A DNA stretch of 37,905 bases. Origin: Clostridia bacterium (lineage in GTDB: Bacteria > Bacillota > Clostridia > Lachnospirales > Lachnospiraceae). The stretch is from positions 1 to 37,905 of the forward strand of contig SAAH01000026.1 in the NCBI GenBank assembly GCA_009929525.1, in the 5' to 3' direction. The notes below the pieces were generated by a model. It worked only from the letters and a program-made list of their open reading frames with translations. It was not told where the DNA came from and made no database searches. The number at the start of each line of letters is the position of its first letter. The stretch's first letter is position 1. Positions 16,739-25,535 of the stretch are shown piece by piece. The position numbers were made by a program, and so were the translations under genes.

Positions 16739-17857
16739 TCAATCCGCCAGATTTTCCGGATTCAGGCATTCCAGCTGGGGAACTACAAATCTTCCGTCTT
16801 TTCGCACTAAAACTCCATCAAAATACATCTCTCCGCCGCCATATTCCGGGCGCTGGATCTGAACCAGATCCCAGTGGATCGCGGAAGCATTTCCATTGTA
16901 TGCATCATCGTAGCAGCTTCCCGGTGTAAAGTGAATGGAACCGCAGATTTTCTCATCAAAAAGAATATCCTGCATTGGTTTTAAGACATATGGATTAACT
17001 CCAATCGCAAATTCTCCCACATATCTTGCACCTTCGTCTGTATCAAATACTTTCTGTATCCGCTCCGTATCATTGGATGTGGCCTTCACGATCTGTCCAT
17101 TTTCAAATTCCAGACATACATTTTCATAGGTGAATCCATTGTATGGGGACGGCGTGTTGTAGGTGATCTTGCCATTGACTGAGTCACGGACCGGTGCTGT
17201 GTATACTTCACCGTCCGGAATATTCATCTCGCCTGCACAGGCGATCGCCGGAATATCCTTGATGGAAAATGTAAGATCTGTACCCGGAGCCACAATTCTT
17301 ACCTTGTCTGTACGGTTCATGTATTCCACCAGCGGTTCCATGGCTTTACGCATCTTCGCATAATCGAGAGTACATACATCAAAATAGAACTTTTCAAAGG
17401 CTTCCCTGCTGGTTCCGCAAAGCTGAGCCATCGCTGAGTTCGGATAGCGGAGTACCACCCATTTTGTATGTGCTACGCGGCGCTCATGATGTACCGGTGT
17501 ATTATAATACTTGTTATACATCGCCATGTTCTCTGCTGGAACATCGGACAGTTCTGATACATTGTCTGTTCCTCTGATGCCGATATAACAATCCATCTGA
17601 TCCATCTCAAAAGAATCCACCTGTGCCATCAGCTCCAGCTGTTCCTTCGCTGCATGGAGCAGCACTTCTCTTTGGAGGCGGGGCTCTGTGTAGTGAACAA
17701 AAGGTATTCCCTTCGCTGCGTAGACTTCTTTTACCAGTTGACGGGCAAGATCTTCTGTATCGCTGCCGATATAATGAATATAAACCTTGTCATTTTCCTG
17801 TACTTTTACCGAATACTGTACCAAACCTTTTGCCAGTTTTATAATTCTCTCGTCCAT
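16739..17857 (-). CDS. M29-family aminopeptidase
   Basis: A 372-residue metallopeptidase of family M29 (AmpS/PepS/aminopeptidase T type), which removes N-terminal residues from peptides with two divalent metals. Expected ligands are visible: E217 in PDGEVYTAP, E282 in GEFAIG, H309 in SIHFTPG, and H328 and D330 in AIHWDLV. The open frame runs 51 codons further upstream through the end of the preceding gene, but the conserved start MDERIIKLAKGLV and AAAGGAG upstream favour this ATG. No signal peptide, so cytoplasmic. Last gene of the operon; it starts 7 bp after the exoprotein stop. Confidence 0.9.
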   Translation of the reverse strand: MDERIIKLAKGLVQYSVKVQENDKVYIHYIGSDTEDLARQLVKEVYAAKGIPFVHYTEPRLQREVLLHAAKEQLELMAQVDSFEMDQMDCYIGIRGTDNVSELSDVPAENMAMYNKYYNTPVHHERRVAHTKWVVLRYPNSAMAQLCGTSREAFEKFYFDVCTLDYAKMRKAMEPLVEYMNRTDKVRIVAPGTDLTFSIKDIPAIACAGEMNIPDGEVYTAPVRDSVNGKITYNTPSPYNGFTYENVCLEFENGQIVKATSNDTERIQKVFDTDEGARYVGEFAIGVNPYVLKPMQDILFDEKICGSIHFTPGSCYDDAYNGNASAIHWDLVQIQRPEYGGGEMYFDGVLVRKDGRFVVPQLECLNPENLAD

Positions 17858-17864
17858 GATATCT

Positions 17865-20342
17865 CTATTCTCCTTTGCTTGGTTCTCCCATACTTTCCAT
17901 ATATCCAATAAATACATTTCCTGCGCGTTCAAACATCGCCGTACTGTCCTGCATGCCAAAATATCCCTGTTCCTGTGTAGCCGGATAATAAAGGATCGTG
18001 TTCTTCGCATTGTAACCTATGATCACCACATTGATCGTGTCGGATACCTTAGCGATCACAGGATTTCCTTTTCCAACCTGATACAGCACGCTGTCCAGTG
18101 TACAGCCTGTCATATTCATGACTGTATATTCTTCACCAAGGGACTGCTGCAATGTACTTTCATCAATCGTTCCACTCAGTACCACCGGCGGTATATCTTC
18201 CAGATTCGCGGTATAGATATCCGCTCTGTTTCCGCGCTCCCAGATATACTGCTGCTGCCGGTTCAGCACCACACCCATCTGTGTGTCTGCCCGCAGGATC
18301 GCATCACTGGCTTTCGTCCAGGTACTGTCAAGAACACCCTTCGCATATACATAATAGATATTGTTTTCCTGTCTGACCAGTTCAATATTCAGAATAGGCG
18401 ACTGTTCCAGATCAACGATATTAGAATTCACATACATCACATTTTTATTCTTAACGCTCTTATCAAAATCAAGCCCGATCTGTGTTGCTTTTCTCTCCGT
18501 AGTGATCAGCCTGATATTTACAGTTTCCTCATTTGTCTGGAGATTATTCATGATATGGGCACTGCTTATGGCTACATACGCATTTTCTTCCCACTGCACA
18601 CGTTCAAGCTCTATGAGTCCTTCTTCAAGCTTCACATTGCTGACCCATATACTGTCTTCATGGTGTTCCTTGACAACCTCACCGCCGAACCGTTCGATCC
18701 TCACGGTGCTCATGGCAAATGTGGTATTTCCAGCATTGTCTGTCACGATATCCACATCATTGGCAAGTCCGTAGATCAAATCTTCATTGATAAATCCTAT
18801 GGCTTTGATCTTCTGGGCATCGCCAGCACTGATCGTATAACTCTCACCATTTTCCAGATTCATTACTGTGATCGTCGAGGATGCATTTTCCGACATCTCA
18901 TTCATCCATGCGATGCTTGCCTGTGATTTTGAGATCACATAGCAGTCTTTTTGCAGATCTTCCTGAATGATCGTGGATGTTTTTGCCTTTATATCAATCT
19001 GATACAGATCATCTTCCAGTAAAATATAGAGCATGTCATCCTGAGTAACATAAGAAAGCATCTCCATGTCACTCTTCAGATACTCATAGGAGGTATTGAC
19101 CGGAATAAATAATTCCTCATCGATCTGATTGAGTTCCGCACCATAATGATAAACGGCGATCCCAACCTCTCCCTCATGTACATCACGATTCATGTATCCA
19201 TAAACAACAAAATCGATATCCCCGGACTCTTCGACACGAACGATCTTAATGCCGTGTTCCTGCAGATTTGTCCGTGCATCCAGCTCCGAATCCCTGAAGC
19301 TGAATACTTTTGTTGTTTTATTTGCACTCCGGTTATATGACCATAGTTCTCCCTGCTCCACAAATGCCACGATGTCTGCATTCTTATTAGACTGGTACTG
19401 GATCGCCTTGTCAACGATCCCCAGATTGATACCATTGCTGGTCAGTTCTGTATGCTCTCCGTCATATAATTCCTGTGTTGTTCTTTCAAAATCAAGCAGC
19501 ATGACCCTTGATTGGGAATATCTCATACGGTAAAAATCCGCCACATTATAATAATCCGGCACATCCTCCTCATCCGTATTCTGATCCGATATCACATAGT
19601 AAAGAGACATACTGCAGGTGGTCTCATTGATATCTTTTATTACCGGAACTGCTTTTTTCTCAAGCTTTGTCTCCATATCGCCCCAGGTGATACGATCAAA
19701 GCTGGAATGAATATTCAGTGTCGTATAAGTACTGTTCGTCTGGGTCTCATCCGGCTCAAGGTAAGTAGCAATGTCGGAAGCCGTCTCACTATTCAGGCAT
19801 TTCTGGTAAAAATCCTCCACAAAAGCAAGATACTGGTCTGTATTGATACCAGCTCTCTGTAAAAGACGGGTATAATAGAAATATGTTTTTCCACCTTCCA
19901 GCGTCACATCAAAACGCAGCGTATATTCCTGATTCATCAGGATCGGTGTCTCCAACTGAAAATCCGCTCTGGTATAATCACCATCTTCCTTCAGTCCGCT
20001 GATCTTGCTGTTTTCCACCACCGTCGTCCCATCGGCAGTCGAAACCTCATAACTTACAGACTCTACCTTGCTTCCCATCGGTTCCATGACCATCGTCAGT
20101 TCCCTAGTGGTCGGCAGCGGAGTCAGGCTGTCTCTCATATACTGCTGCTCCATCTCCTGAGCATGTCCATACATCGGATTGACCATTACATCCGCAACTT
20201 CCATATATACTACAGGAAGGGTCGGTGCCTCCATCGTCCTCGTTCCCACTGTTTTATCACGATTGATCAATACTGCTGTGATCCCTACTGTCGTAAGAAA
20301 CAAAAGCAGTAATACTCCCACTTTTATTAACCCCTTTTTCAT
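17865..20342 (-). CDS. Large membrane-anchored exoprotein of unknown function
   Basis: An 825-residue protein not recognised as a whole. Lys-rich residues and one hydrophobic helix (about 5-25) anchor it or export it; all the rest looks extracytoplasmic, rich in beta strands and Tyr/Asp/Asn. A middle part has propeller-like repeats of short strands (for example ELWSYNRSANKTTKVF and DDLYQIDIKAKTST). The last 100 residues resemble the C-terminal half of a C39-like papain fold (LDSVLYQVGKGNPVIA, NVVIIGYNAKNTILYYP), but the usual His is absent and I see no nucleophile Cys, so it is probably not a peptidase. ATGA overlap with the methyltransferase gene and GGAGG nine bases upstream fix the start. 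Neighbours do not reveal its job. Confidence 0.75.
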   Translation of the reverse strand: MKKGLIKVGVLLLLFLTTVGITAVLINRDKTVGTRTMEAPTLPVVYMEVADVMVNPMYGHAQEMEQQYMRDSLTPLPTTRELTMVMEPMGSKVESVSYEVSTADGTTVVENSKISGLKEDGDYTRADFQLETPILMNQEYTLRFDVTLEGGKTYFYYTRLLQRAGINTDQYLAFVEDFYQKCLNSETASDIATYLEPDETQTNSTYTTLNIHSSFDRITWGDMETKLEKKAVPVIKDINETTCSMSLYYVISDQNTDEEDVPDYYNVADFYRMRYSQSRVMLLDFERTTQELYDGEHTELTSNGINLGIVDKAIQYQSNKNADIVAFVEQGELWSYNRSANKTTKVFSFRDSELDARTNLQEHGIKIVRVEESGDIDFVVYGYMNRDVHEGEVGIAVYHYGAELNQIDEELFIPVNTSYEYLKSDMEMLSYVTQDDMLYILLEDDLYQIDIKAKTSTIIQEDLQKDCYVISKSQASIAWMNEMSENASSTITVMNLENGESYTISAGDAQKIKAIGFINEDLIYGLANDVDIVTDNAGNTTFAMSTVRIERFGGEVVKEHHEDSIWVSNVKLEEGLIELERVQWEENAYVAISSAHIMNNLQTNEETVNIRLITTERKATQIGLDFDKSVKNKNVMYVNSNIVDLEQSPILNIELVRQENNIYYVYAKGVLDSTWTKASDAILRADTQMGVVLNRQQQYIWERGNRADIYTANLEDIPPVVLSGTIDESTLQQSLGEEYTVMNMTGCTLDSVLYQVGKGNPVIAKVSDTINVVIIGYNAKNTILYYPATQEQGYFGMQDSTAMFERAGNVFIGYMESMGEPSKGE

Positions 20343-21526
20343 TCTCCGATGCCTCCTTTTAGTAACAATTCCTCCAATGTAGGCTGCAGTCCGAACTCGT
20401 CCAGACATTTCCGAAGTTTCTTTTCATTGTCCTTCTTTTTCCCCGTATAAACTGCTCGTATAAGAAGGTTCTTTGGTGTGTGCTCCATATCAATGAACTC
20501 AAGGATCTGTGTATCATATCCCACACTCTCGAGCATCTGTGCACGCAGACCGTCTGTCATCAGCGCTGCTATTCTCTCCTTCAGCACGCCATAGGAAAAT
20601 ACCGGCTCCAGTACTTCATTGGCAATCTGCTTATTCAGCTCATGCTGGCAGCATGGAACTGACAAAATTACGGAAGCTCCCCAGTTTACCGCTTTCGCCA
20701 GTGCAAAGTCTGTAGCCGTATCGCAAGCATGCAGTGTGACCACCATATCTACCTTTTCCACTCCCTCATAGGAAGCGATATCTCCCTGATAAAACTTCAG
20801 CTTTTCAAAACCATACTTCCGGCTTAATCTGCCGCAGTTTTCAATCACATCCTCTTTCAGATCCAACCCTATGATACGAACATCATATTCTTTCAATTCA
20901 TGAAGATAATAATACATCGCAAATGTCAGATAGGACTTTCCACATCCAAAATCAAGTATCGTCACTTCCCTGTCTTTTGCCAAACGAGGAAGGATATCTT
21001 CGATAAATTCAAGAAATCGGTTGATCTGCCGGAACTTGTCATATCTGGCACGGACAATCTTGCCTTCCCGTGTCATAACTCCCAGATCTATCAAAAATCC
21101 TACCGGTTTTCCTTCTTCCAATATATATCTTTTCTTGCGGTTGTGTGACAGTTCCTGCTTCCTCACTTCCAGATTCCCACACACTTCTTCCGCAGATATC
21201 TGTTTATTTTGTTTTTCTTTTATCGTCAGCTTTCCTTTTTTACTCACAAGGACACTGACCGTTCCTTTTTCACTTTCTAACTGGAGCTGCTTAAAATCCA
21301 TCTCCATCCAGCCCTCTGTCAAAGTGATCGTCTCTGTCTTTCCATGATTTTCATGGAATTCTTTGGGTCCTACCGTCTTCGTGCACTGAAACTGCAGCTT
21401 TTCTTTGATCATCACCGGGCGGATCCTGACCTTGGCGGCACCCTCTTTATTCTTCGCTCCGCTCAGTACAATCTGCCGGAGATTAATATCCAAATATCTA
21501 TCTAATATACCGTGTAATTCTGTCAT
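20339..21526 (-). CDS. SAM-dependent methyltransferase, Methyltransf_32 type
   Basis: A 395-residue class I methyltransferase. An N-terminal region of about 180 residues (unknown, perhaps RNA binding) precedes the Rossmann domain with motif I ILDFGCGKSYLTF (190-202), the acidic loop IIGLDLKED (218-226), THLHACD-like TLHACDTATD (264-273), and VPCCQHEL (290-297). The combination of DFGCGKSYLT and PCCQHE marks the Methyltransf_32 (PF13679) family also seen in eukaryotic GSTCD and METTL25 proteins; substrates are poorly known, RNA being plausible. AGGAGA stands before the ATG. It is the first gene of a three-gene operon and overlaps the exoprotein gene by four bases. Confidence 0.85.
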   Translation of the reverse strand: MTELHGILDRYLDINLRQIVLSGAKNKEGAAKVRIRPVMIKEKLQFQCTKTVGPKEFHENHGKTETITLTEGWMEMDFKQLQLESEKGTVSVLVSKKGKLTIKEKQNKQISAEEVCGNLEVRKQELSHNRKKRYILEEGKPVGFLIDLGVMTREGKIVRARYDKFRQINRFLEFIEDILPRLAKDREVTILDFGCGKSYLTFAMYYYLHELKEYDVRIIGLDLKEDVIENCGRLSRKYGFEKLKFYQGDIASYEGVEKVDMVVTLHACDTATDFALAKAVNWGASVILSVPCCQHELNKQIANEVLEPVFSYGVLKERIAALMTDGLRAQMLESVGYDTQILEFIDMEHTPKNLLIRAVYTGKKKDNEKKLRKCLDEFGLQPTLEELLLKGGIGE

Positions 21527-21574
21527 CTATATTCTCCTGCCATCCTTGGCATAATTTTTCATCTAATCTCTTCT

Positions 21575-21603
21575 ATTCTAATGGTTTTCGGACAAAATCA
21601 CAA
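21575..21603 (-). promoter_or_regulatory. Promoter of methyltransferase operon
   Basis: TTGTGA (21598-21603), 17 bp, TAGAAT (21575-21580) on the minus strand, about 45 bp before the start codon of the methyltransferase gene and after the terminator of the preceding gene. Confidence 0.55.
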
Positions 21604-21644
21604 CACCCAAATTCGAAAGATTTATAGTTGTCCATCTTCTGCAA

Positions 21645-21676
21645 GTCAAAAATAGTGAGGGGAAATGCCCCCCACT
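21645..21676 (-). terminator. Terminator of the small Arg-tailed gene
   Basis: AGTGAGGGG (21654-21662) pairs with CCCCCCACT (21668-21676) with one mismatch, 5-nt loop; on the minus strand it is followed by ATTTTTG. The hairpin touches the stop codon of the gene. Confidence 0.7.
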
Positions 21677-22095
21677 CAAAAGTATCTTCTGCGTCTCCTA
21701 TGCCTGCACCTGCGCCGGTACATTTCATTGAACAGGATAACCCCGATCAGATCCCGCAGATCACAGTCCTTACAATTGGGGGATGCCTGTATATTGACTG
21801 CCCCCTCCATCCCATCACCTTGTACTGGTTCGGAGCCTTCTTCATCTATAATTTCTTTTTCTATTTTCCGGCATAGATGCTCCATCATGAATTTGTCTGG
21901 ATATTCATCAAACATCATGCTTCCATCATATTCCATCCTGTCACATTCTCTGTCTACCTTCTCCTGGATCTTCGCAGCACGGCGCGAATAGTAGGATCTC
22001 ATCACCTGCAGATCACGCTCCTGATCCCGTCCCGGTTCTATCGTAAGCAAATATGGATACGCCATATAAAATGGCAGTGGCTGGTCAAACTGCAT
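21676..22095 (-). CDS. Small conserved-looking protein with Arg-rich tail, unknown function
   Basis: A 139-residue protein that I do not recognise by function. It opens with a Pro/Tyr-rich stretch (MQFDQPLPFYMAYPYL), continues with a charged helical segment (YYSRRAAKIQEKVDRECDRM, 35-54) and a short FDEYPDKFMMEHLCRK segment, then has CKDCDLRDLIGVILFNEMY and ends in RRRCRHRRRRRYF, nine Arg in thirteen residues. The helical part and basic tail suggest nucleic acid or ribosome contact, but this is inference. GAGGTGACTTC before the ATG is a good ribosome binding site, and the gene has its own terminator. It diverges from the isochorismatase-type gene across a large dyad. Confidence 0.7.
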   Translation of the reverse strand: MQFDQPLPFYMAYPYLLTIEPGRDQERDLQVMRSYYSRRAAKIQEKVDRECDRMEYDGSMMFDEYPDKFMMEHLCRKIEKEIIDEEGSEPVQGDGMEGAVNIQASPNCKDCDLRDLIGVILFNEMYRRRCRHRRRRRYF

Positions 22096-22155
22096 GAAGT
22101 CACCTCGGACATCATTTTTCTATACTATATGCAGAATCTCAAAGATGTGTTATAT

Positions 22156-22217
22156 TTATTTCTAATATAACTGTTCCCCTTAGTATAACAACAGGTGGAC
22201 AGTTATATCAGAAATAA
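22156..22217. promoter_or_regulatory. 19-bp inverted repeat between divergent genes
   Basis: Arms 22156-22174 and 22199-22217 are complementary at 18 of 19 positions with a 24-bp spacer. The right arm ends just before the ribosome binding site of the isochorismatase-type gene, and the left arm lies about 60 bp upstream of the Arg-tailed gene. No T run follows, so it is not a terminator. A regulator-binding dyad or an RNA hairpin in the leader are both possible. Confidence 0.6.
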
Positions 22218-22234
22218 TTATGGAGGATATTTTC

Positions 22235-22777
22235 ATGAAAATAAATCGTAAACAATGTCTTGCTCTCATCATTGATGAGCAGGCCCGTCTTCTGCCTTCT
22301 ATCGCAGATAACACTCAGCTTCTTTACAATACCGGGGTTCTCATTCAGGGTCTTCGTATCCTGCAAGTTCCCATGATCATCACACAACAGTATACCAAAG
22401 GTCTTGGCATGTCAGATCCTTCGATCTTTCTTCATGCCGGCACCTCCGAATATATGGAAAAACGTACCTTTAGCTGCCTTGGCGACGAGGCGATCGCTCG
22501 CAGGATCAAGAAATCAGGATGCAGCCAGATCATTCTTTGTGGTATCGAGACACATATCTGTGTGATGCAGACCGCTCTTGATCTCGTTCGTGAGGGCTAT
22601 GAAGTAATATTAGTCGAAGACTGCGCCGCTTCCAGAAAGCCGTCCGACAAGCGTATCGCCCTTGAACGTATGGAAAAGGAAGGCGTTACTTTTGCTTCCT
22701 ATGAGTCCCTGCTTTTCGAACTGATGGAAACTTCTCTTTATCCACGTTTTAAGGAAATATCCGCTCTGGTAAAATAA
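22235..22777 (+). CDS. Isochorismatase-family cysteine hydrolase (YcaC-like)
   Basis: A 180-residue cysteine hydrolase. The catalytic triad of the family is visible as D14 (ALIIDEQARL), K76 (MEKRTFSCL) and C109 (GIETHICVMQTAL). The last motif is typical of YcaC-like and nicotinamidase-related hydrolases rather than true isochorismatases; the substrate (an amide or similar) cannot be read from sequence. The open frame starts five codons earlier but GGAGG lies within that stretch, so this ATG, eight bases after it, is preferred. Single gene. Its last 40 bp overlap the end of the oppositely oriented phosphatase gene, and there is no terminator between them. Confidence 0.88.
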   Translation: MKINRKQCLALIIDEQARLLPSIADNTQLLYNTGVLIQGLRILQVPMIITQQYTKGLGMSDPSIFLHAGTSEYMEKRTFSCLGDEAIARRIKKSGCSQIILCGIETHICVMQTALDLVREGYEVILVEDCAASRKPSDKRIALERMEKEGVTFASYESLLFELMETSLYPRFKEISALVK

Positions 22778-23301
22778 TGATATTCCTTCAGTTCACAATT
22801 TTTCAGACTGTACCTTGCGAAGTCCTCAAGTGCAATATCTTCAAAATACGTGTGTACATACCGGCTGACGGCTCCGTGGCACACTAATAAAATGGTATCA
22901 TTTGGGTATTTTTCAGGAATCTCATCCAGTACATTATAGACGCGATGTACTGCTTCCAAGATAGATTCGCCCCCTGGGAATCGGGCTGTCAGGTTTCTCT
23001 TGGCCGCCTGGAATCCAGGATCCTTTCTTGGAGCACCCTCATAATCTCCAAAGCTGTGCTCTATGAGCCTTTCTTCTATCTGCATCGGAACCTGAATGTA
23101 AGCATTGGCAAGCCTTGCTGTTTCCTGTGCTCTTCCTAACGGAGACACCAGCATTCTGGTGATCCCCTTCCCCTTAACCTTCTCGGCCAGTTCCATTGCC
23201 TGTCTTCTGCCCAGATCTGTCAGTTCCACATCCGGTCTTCCACAAACTTTATCCTCAAGATTCCATGATGTTTCTCCATGGCGCGTGATATATATCTTCA
23301 T
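22738..23301 (-). CDS. Histidine phosphatase family protein
   Basis: A 187-residue member of the phosphoglycerate mutase-like/CobC branch. Active-site residues are H8 in TRHGETSWN, R57 in SPLGRAQET, E81 in RLIEHSFGDYEG and H142 in VCHGAVSR. Such small enzymes are mostly phosphatases acting on small phosphorylated molecules; the substrate is not predictable. GAAAGGAAAAAG lies upstream of the ATG. The gene faces the isochorismatase-type gene, sharing 40 bp of coding DNA on opposite strands. Confidence 0.88.
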   Translation of the reverse strand: MKIYITRHGETSWNLEDKVCGRPDVELTDLGRRQAMELAEKVKGKGITRMLVSPLGRAQETARLANAYIQVPMQIEERLIEHSFGDYEGAPRKDPGFQAAKRNLTARFPGGESILEAVHRVYNVLDEIPEKYPNDTILLVCHGAVSRYVHTYFEDIALEDFARYSLKNCELKEYHYFTRADISLKRG

Positions 23302-23397
23302 CTGTATCTTTTTCCTTTCAATCCTAATCCTATCTTTATTCTTCTAAAGCAATCTAAAAAGGTGTAAAATCTTAACTGCTCAATAGTCAAATCAAAA

Positions 23398-23438
23398 GAA
23401 GCGCAACACGAATATCACTTTTATTCGCACCGCGCTTC
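23398..23438 (-). terminator. Terminator of the V-ATPase operon
   Basis: Outer arms GAAGCGC (23398-23404) and GCGCTTC (23432-23438) and inner arms CGAATA/TATTCG form a two-part hairpin; TTTTGATTTG follows on the minus strand. It lies 9 bp after the subunit D stop codon. The T run is interrupted, so it may be moderately strong. Confidence 0.7.
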
Positions 23439-23446
23439 CTATTTTG

Positions 23447-24106
23447 TTATGCCCTATCCTTATAATGATGTGCTTCCTCAAGCATCATGTCCTTCACCTT
23501 CATCAGACGGATCTGTGTACTTCTCTCATTTTCGTCCAGTTTCATGGTGATGTACTTGATGTTTTTCTGGGTTTCCGGGATGATGACGTGCTCCAGTGCA
23601 TTTACACGGCGGCGCGTTTTCTCAATCTCCGATGCCATCAGCTGGCATGCTTTTTCTTTTTCTGCCAGTTCCAGCATGGACGGCAGGATGTCTGCCAGCG
23701 ATTTTACTGCATCATCCAAATCTCCCGAAGTAAATGCAAAACCGTAAGAATAGATATCATTTTCATCTGCGGTTCTGGTCTTATACTCAAACACCGGGAT
23801 GTCAACACTCATTACATTCTTTTTATCTGTCTCCAGAAAAACTTCCTGCTTGGGTGCCATCAGGGCGGTATGGAGCATTTCCTCGGACATACTTGCCTTC
23901 GCTATGACGAAGTTTGTGTTGGCCGAATGAATACCTGCCTCCACCTTCTTACGAAGCTCCATGTTCTCGCGGACCAGTTCCAGGAACTGACGCATCAGCT
24001 CGTCTCTCTTATCCTTCAGCAGTTTATGCCCTCTGGTGGCTGTCACCAGCTTCTTTTTCAGCCGGGTCAGTTCCATACGGGTAGGATTTACCTGCGTTGA
24101 TGCCAA
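23447..24106 (-). CDS. ntpD: V-type ATPase subunit D (central shaft)
   Basis: A 219-residue coiled-coil protein forming the rotor shaft that couples the catalytic head to the membrane ring. The family start VNPTRMELTRLKKKL and GHKLLKDKRDELMRQF are clear. The start codon is TTG: AGAGGTGAT lies seven bases before it, and the conserved NPTRMEL segment would be lost with the first ATG. Last gene of the nine-gene operon, 52 bp after subunit B. Confidence 0.95.
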   Translation of the reverse strand: MASTQVNPTRMELTRLKKKLVTATRGHKLLKDKRDELMRQFLELVRENMELRKKVEAGIHSANTNFVIAKASMSEEMLHTALMAPKQEVFLETDKKNVMSVDIPVFEYKTRTADENDIYSYGFAFTSGDLDDAVKSLADILPSMLELAEKEKACQLMASEIEKTRRRVNALEHVIIPETQKNIKYITMKLDENERSTQIRLMKVKDMMLEEAHHYKDRA

Positions 24107-24158
24107 ATCTGATCACCTCTCTTCAACATATCATGACTATCTGCCGGGGTCCTATCTC

Positions 24159-25532
24159 TTATTCTTTACCATAATATTGATCCAGGAATTTGTCATCGAT
24201 ACGTTTCAGTTCACTCCTTGGCAGGATAGAAAGTAACTTCCATCCTATCTTCAAGGTTTCTTCTATATCACGGTTTGCATCATAACCCTGAGATACATAT
24301 TCCTTCTCAAAGGCATCTGCAAACTTCGCATAGATCAGGTCGATATCTGACAATGCGGCTTCACCGAGGATAACCATAAGTTCTTTTGCCTCTTTGCCTC
24401 GGGCATATGCGGCAAATAACTGGTTCATGGTGTTCGCATGATCGGCTCTTGTCTTTCCATCTCCGATACCCTTATCTTTCAGACGGGAAAGAGACGGAAG
24501 CACATCGATCGGAGGGGTAACTCCCTTACGATAAAGCTCACGGCTAAGTATGATCTGACCCTCTGTGATATAACCGGTAAGGTCAGGGATCGGATGTGTC
24601 TTATCATCCTCAGGCATGGTAAGGATCGGGATCATCGTGATACTTCCCTTCTTACCTCTCTGACGGCCGGCTCTTTCATACAGAGAAGCCAGGTCAGTAT
24701 ACATGTATCCAGGATAACCACGGCGGCCGGGAACTTCCTTACGCGCCGCAGATACCTCACGGAGTGCATCTGCATAGTTTGTAATATCTGTGAGGATGAC
24801 CAGTACATGCATATCCTTCTCAAATGCAAGATACTCTGCTGCGGTCAGAGCCATACGCGGAGTTGCGATACGCTCAACAGCAGGGTCATTTGCCAGGTTA
24901 ATGAAAAGAACAGTTCTGTCAATAGCACCGGTTTCCTTAAAACTTTCGATGAAGAAGTTAGACTCTTCAAATGTAATACCCATGGCAGCAAATACTACCG
25001 CAAATGGTTCCGATGTTCCACGTACCTTTGCCTGTCTGGCGATCTGAGCAGCCAGATTGGCATGAGGAAGACCTGATGCAGAGAAGATAGGAAGCTTCTG
25101 TCCACGGACCAGTGTATTCAGTCCATCGATGGCTGATATACCGGTCTGGATAAATTCTTCCGGGTAACTTCTTGCTGCAGGATTCATAGGAAGTCCATTG
25201 ATATCCATCCTGTCATCAGGAAGAATGTCAGGACCATTATCGATCGGACGGCCAAGACCGTCAAATACACGGCCAAGCATATCCTCAGACACGCCAAGTT
25301 CCATGCTTCGTCCAAGAAAACGGACTTTACTGTTGGACAGATTGATACCGGTTGAGCTTTCGAAAAGCTGTACCAGGGCATCTGTGCCATTGATCTCAAG
25401 GACTTTACATCTGCGGATCTCTCCGCTGGCAAGTTCGATCTCGCCGAGCTCATCATAAGTAACATTTTCCACTCCCCGGACCAGCATCAGAGGACCGGCA
25501 ACTTCTTGTATGGTGCGATATTCTTTTGGCAT
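24159..25532 (-). CDS. ntpB: V-type ATPase subunit B
   Basis: A 457-residue non-catalytic nucleotide-binding subunit of the A3B3 head. It has the beta-barrel N-terminus, [30 protein letters not shown] (a degenerate P-loop, no GK[ST]), and the arginine-containing [15 protein letters not shown] segment near the catalytic interface. It starts after AAAGGAGGAC and three bases downstream of the subunit A stop, typical of tightly coupled head subunits. Confidence 0.97.
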   Translation of the reverse strand: MPKEYRTIQEVAGPLMLVRGVENVTYDELGEIELASGEIRRCKVLEINGTDALVQLFESSTGINLSNSKVRFLGRSMELGVSEDMLGRVFDGLGRPIDNGPDILPDDRMDINGLPMNPAARSYPEEFIQTGISAIDGLNTLVRGQKLPIFSASGLPHANLAAQIARQAKVRGTSEPFAVVFAAMGITFEESNFFIESFKETGAIDRTVLFINLANDPAVERIATPRMALTAAEYLAFEKDMHVLVILTDITNYADALREVSAARKEVPGRRGYPGYMYTDLASLYERAGRQRGKKGSITMIPILTMPEDDKTHPIPDLTGYITEGQIILSRELYRKGVTPPIDVLPSLSRLKDKGIGDGKTRADHANTMNQLFAAYARGKEAKELMVILGEAALSDIDLIYAKFADAFEKEYVSQGYDANRDIEETLKIGWKLLSILPRSELKRIDDKFLDQYYGKE

Positions 25533-25535
25533 GAT

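Noticed and set aside
17787-18926. Open frame of 379 codons on the plus strand
   Set aside because: Antisense to the exoprotein gene, with no ribosome binding site and no family resemblance.
22235-22777. True isochorismatase of siderophore synthesis
   Set aside because: The THICV surroundings of the catalytic Cys and lack of any siderophore genes nearby favour a general YcaC-like hydrolase.
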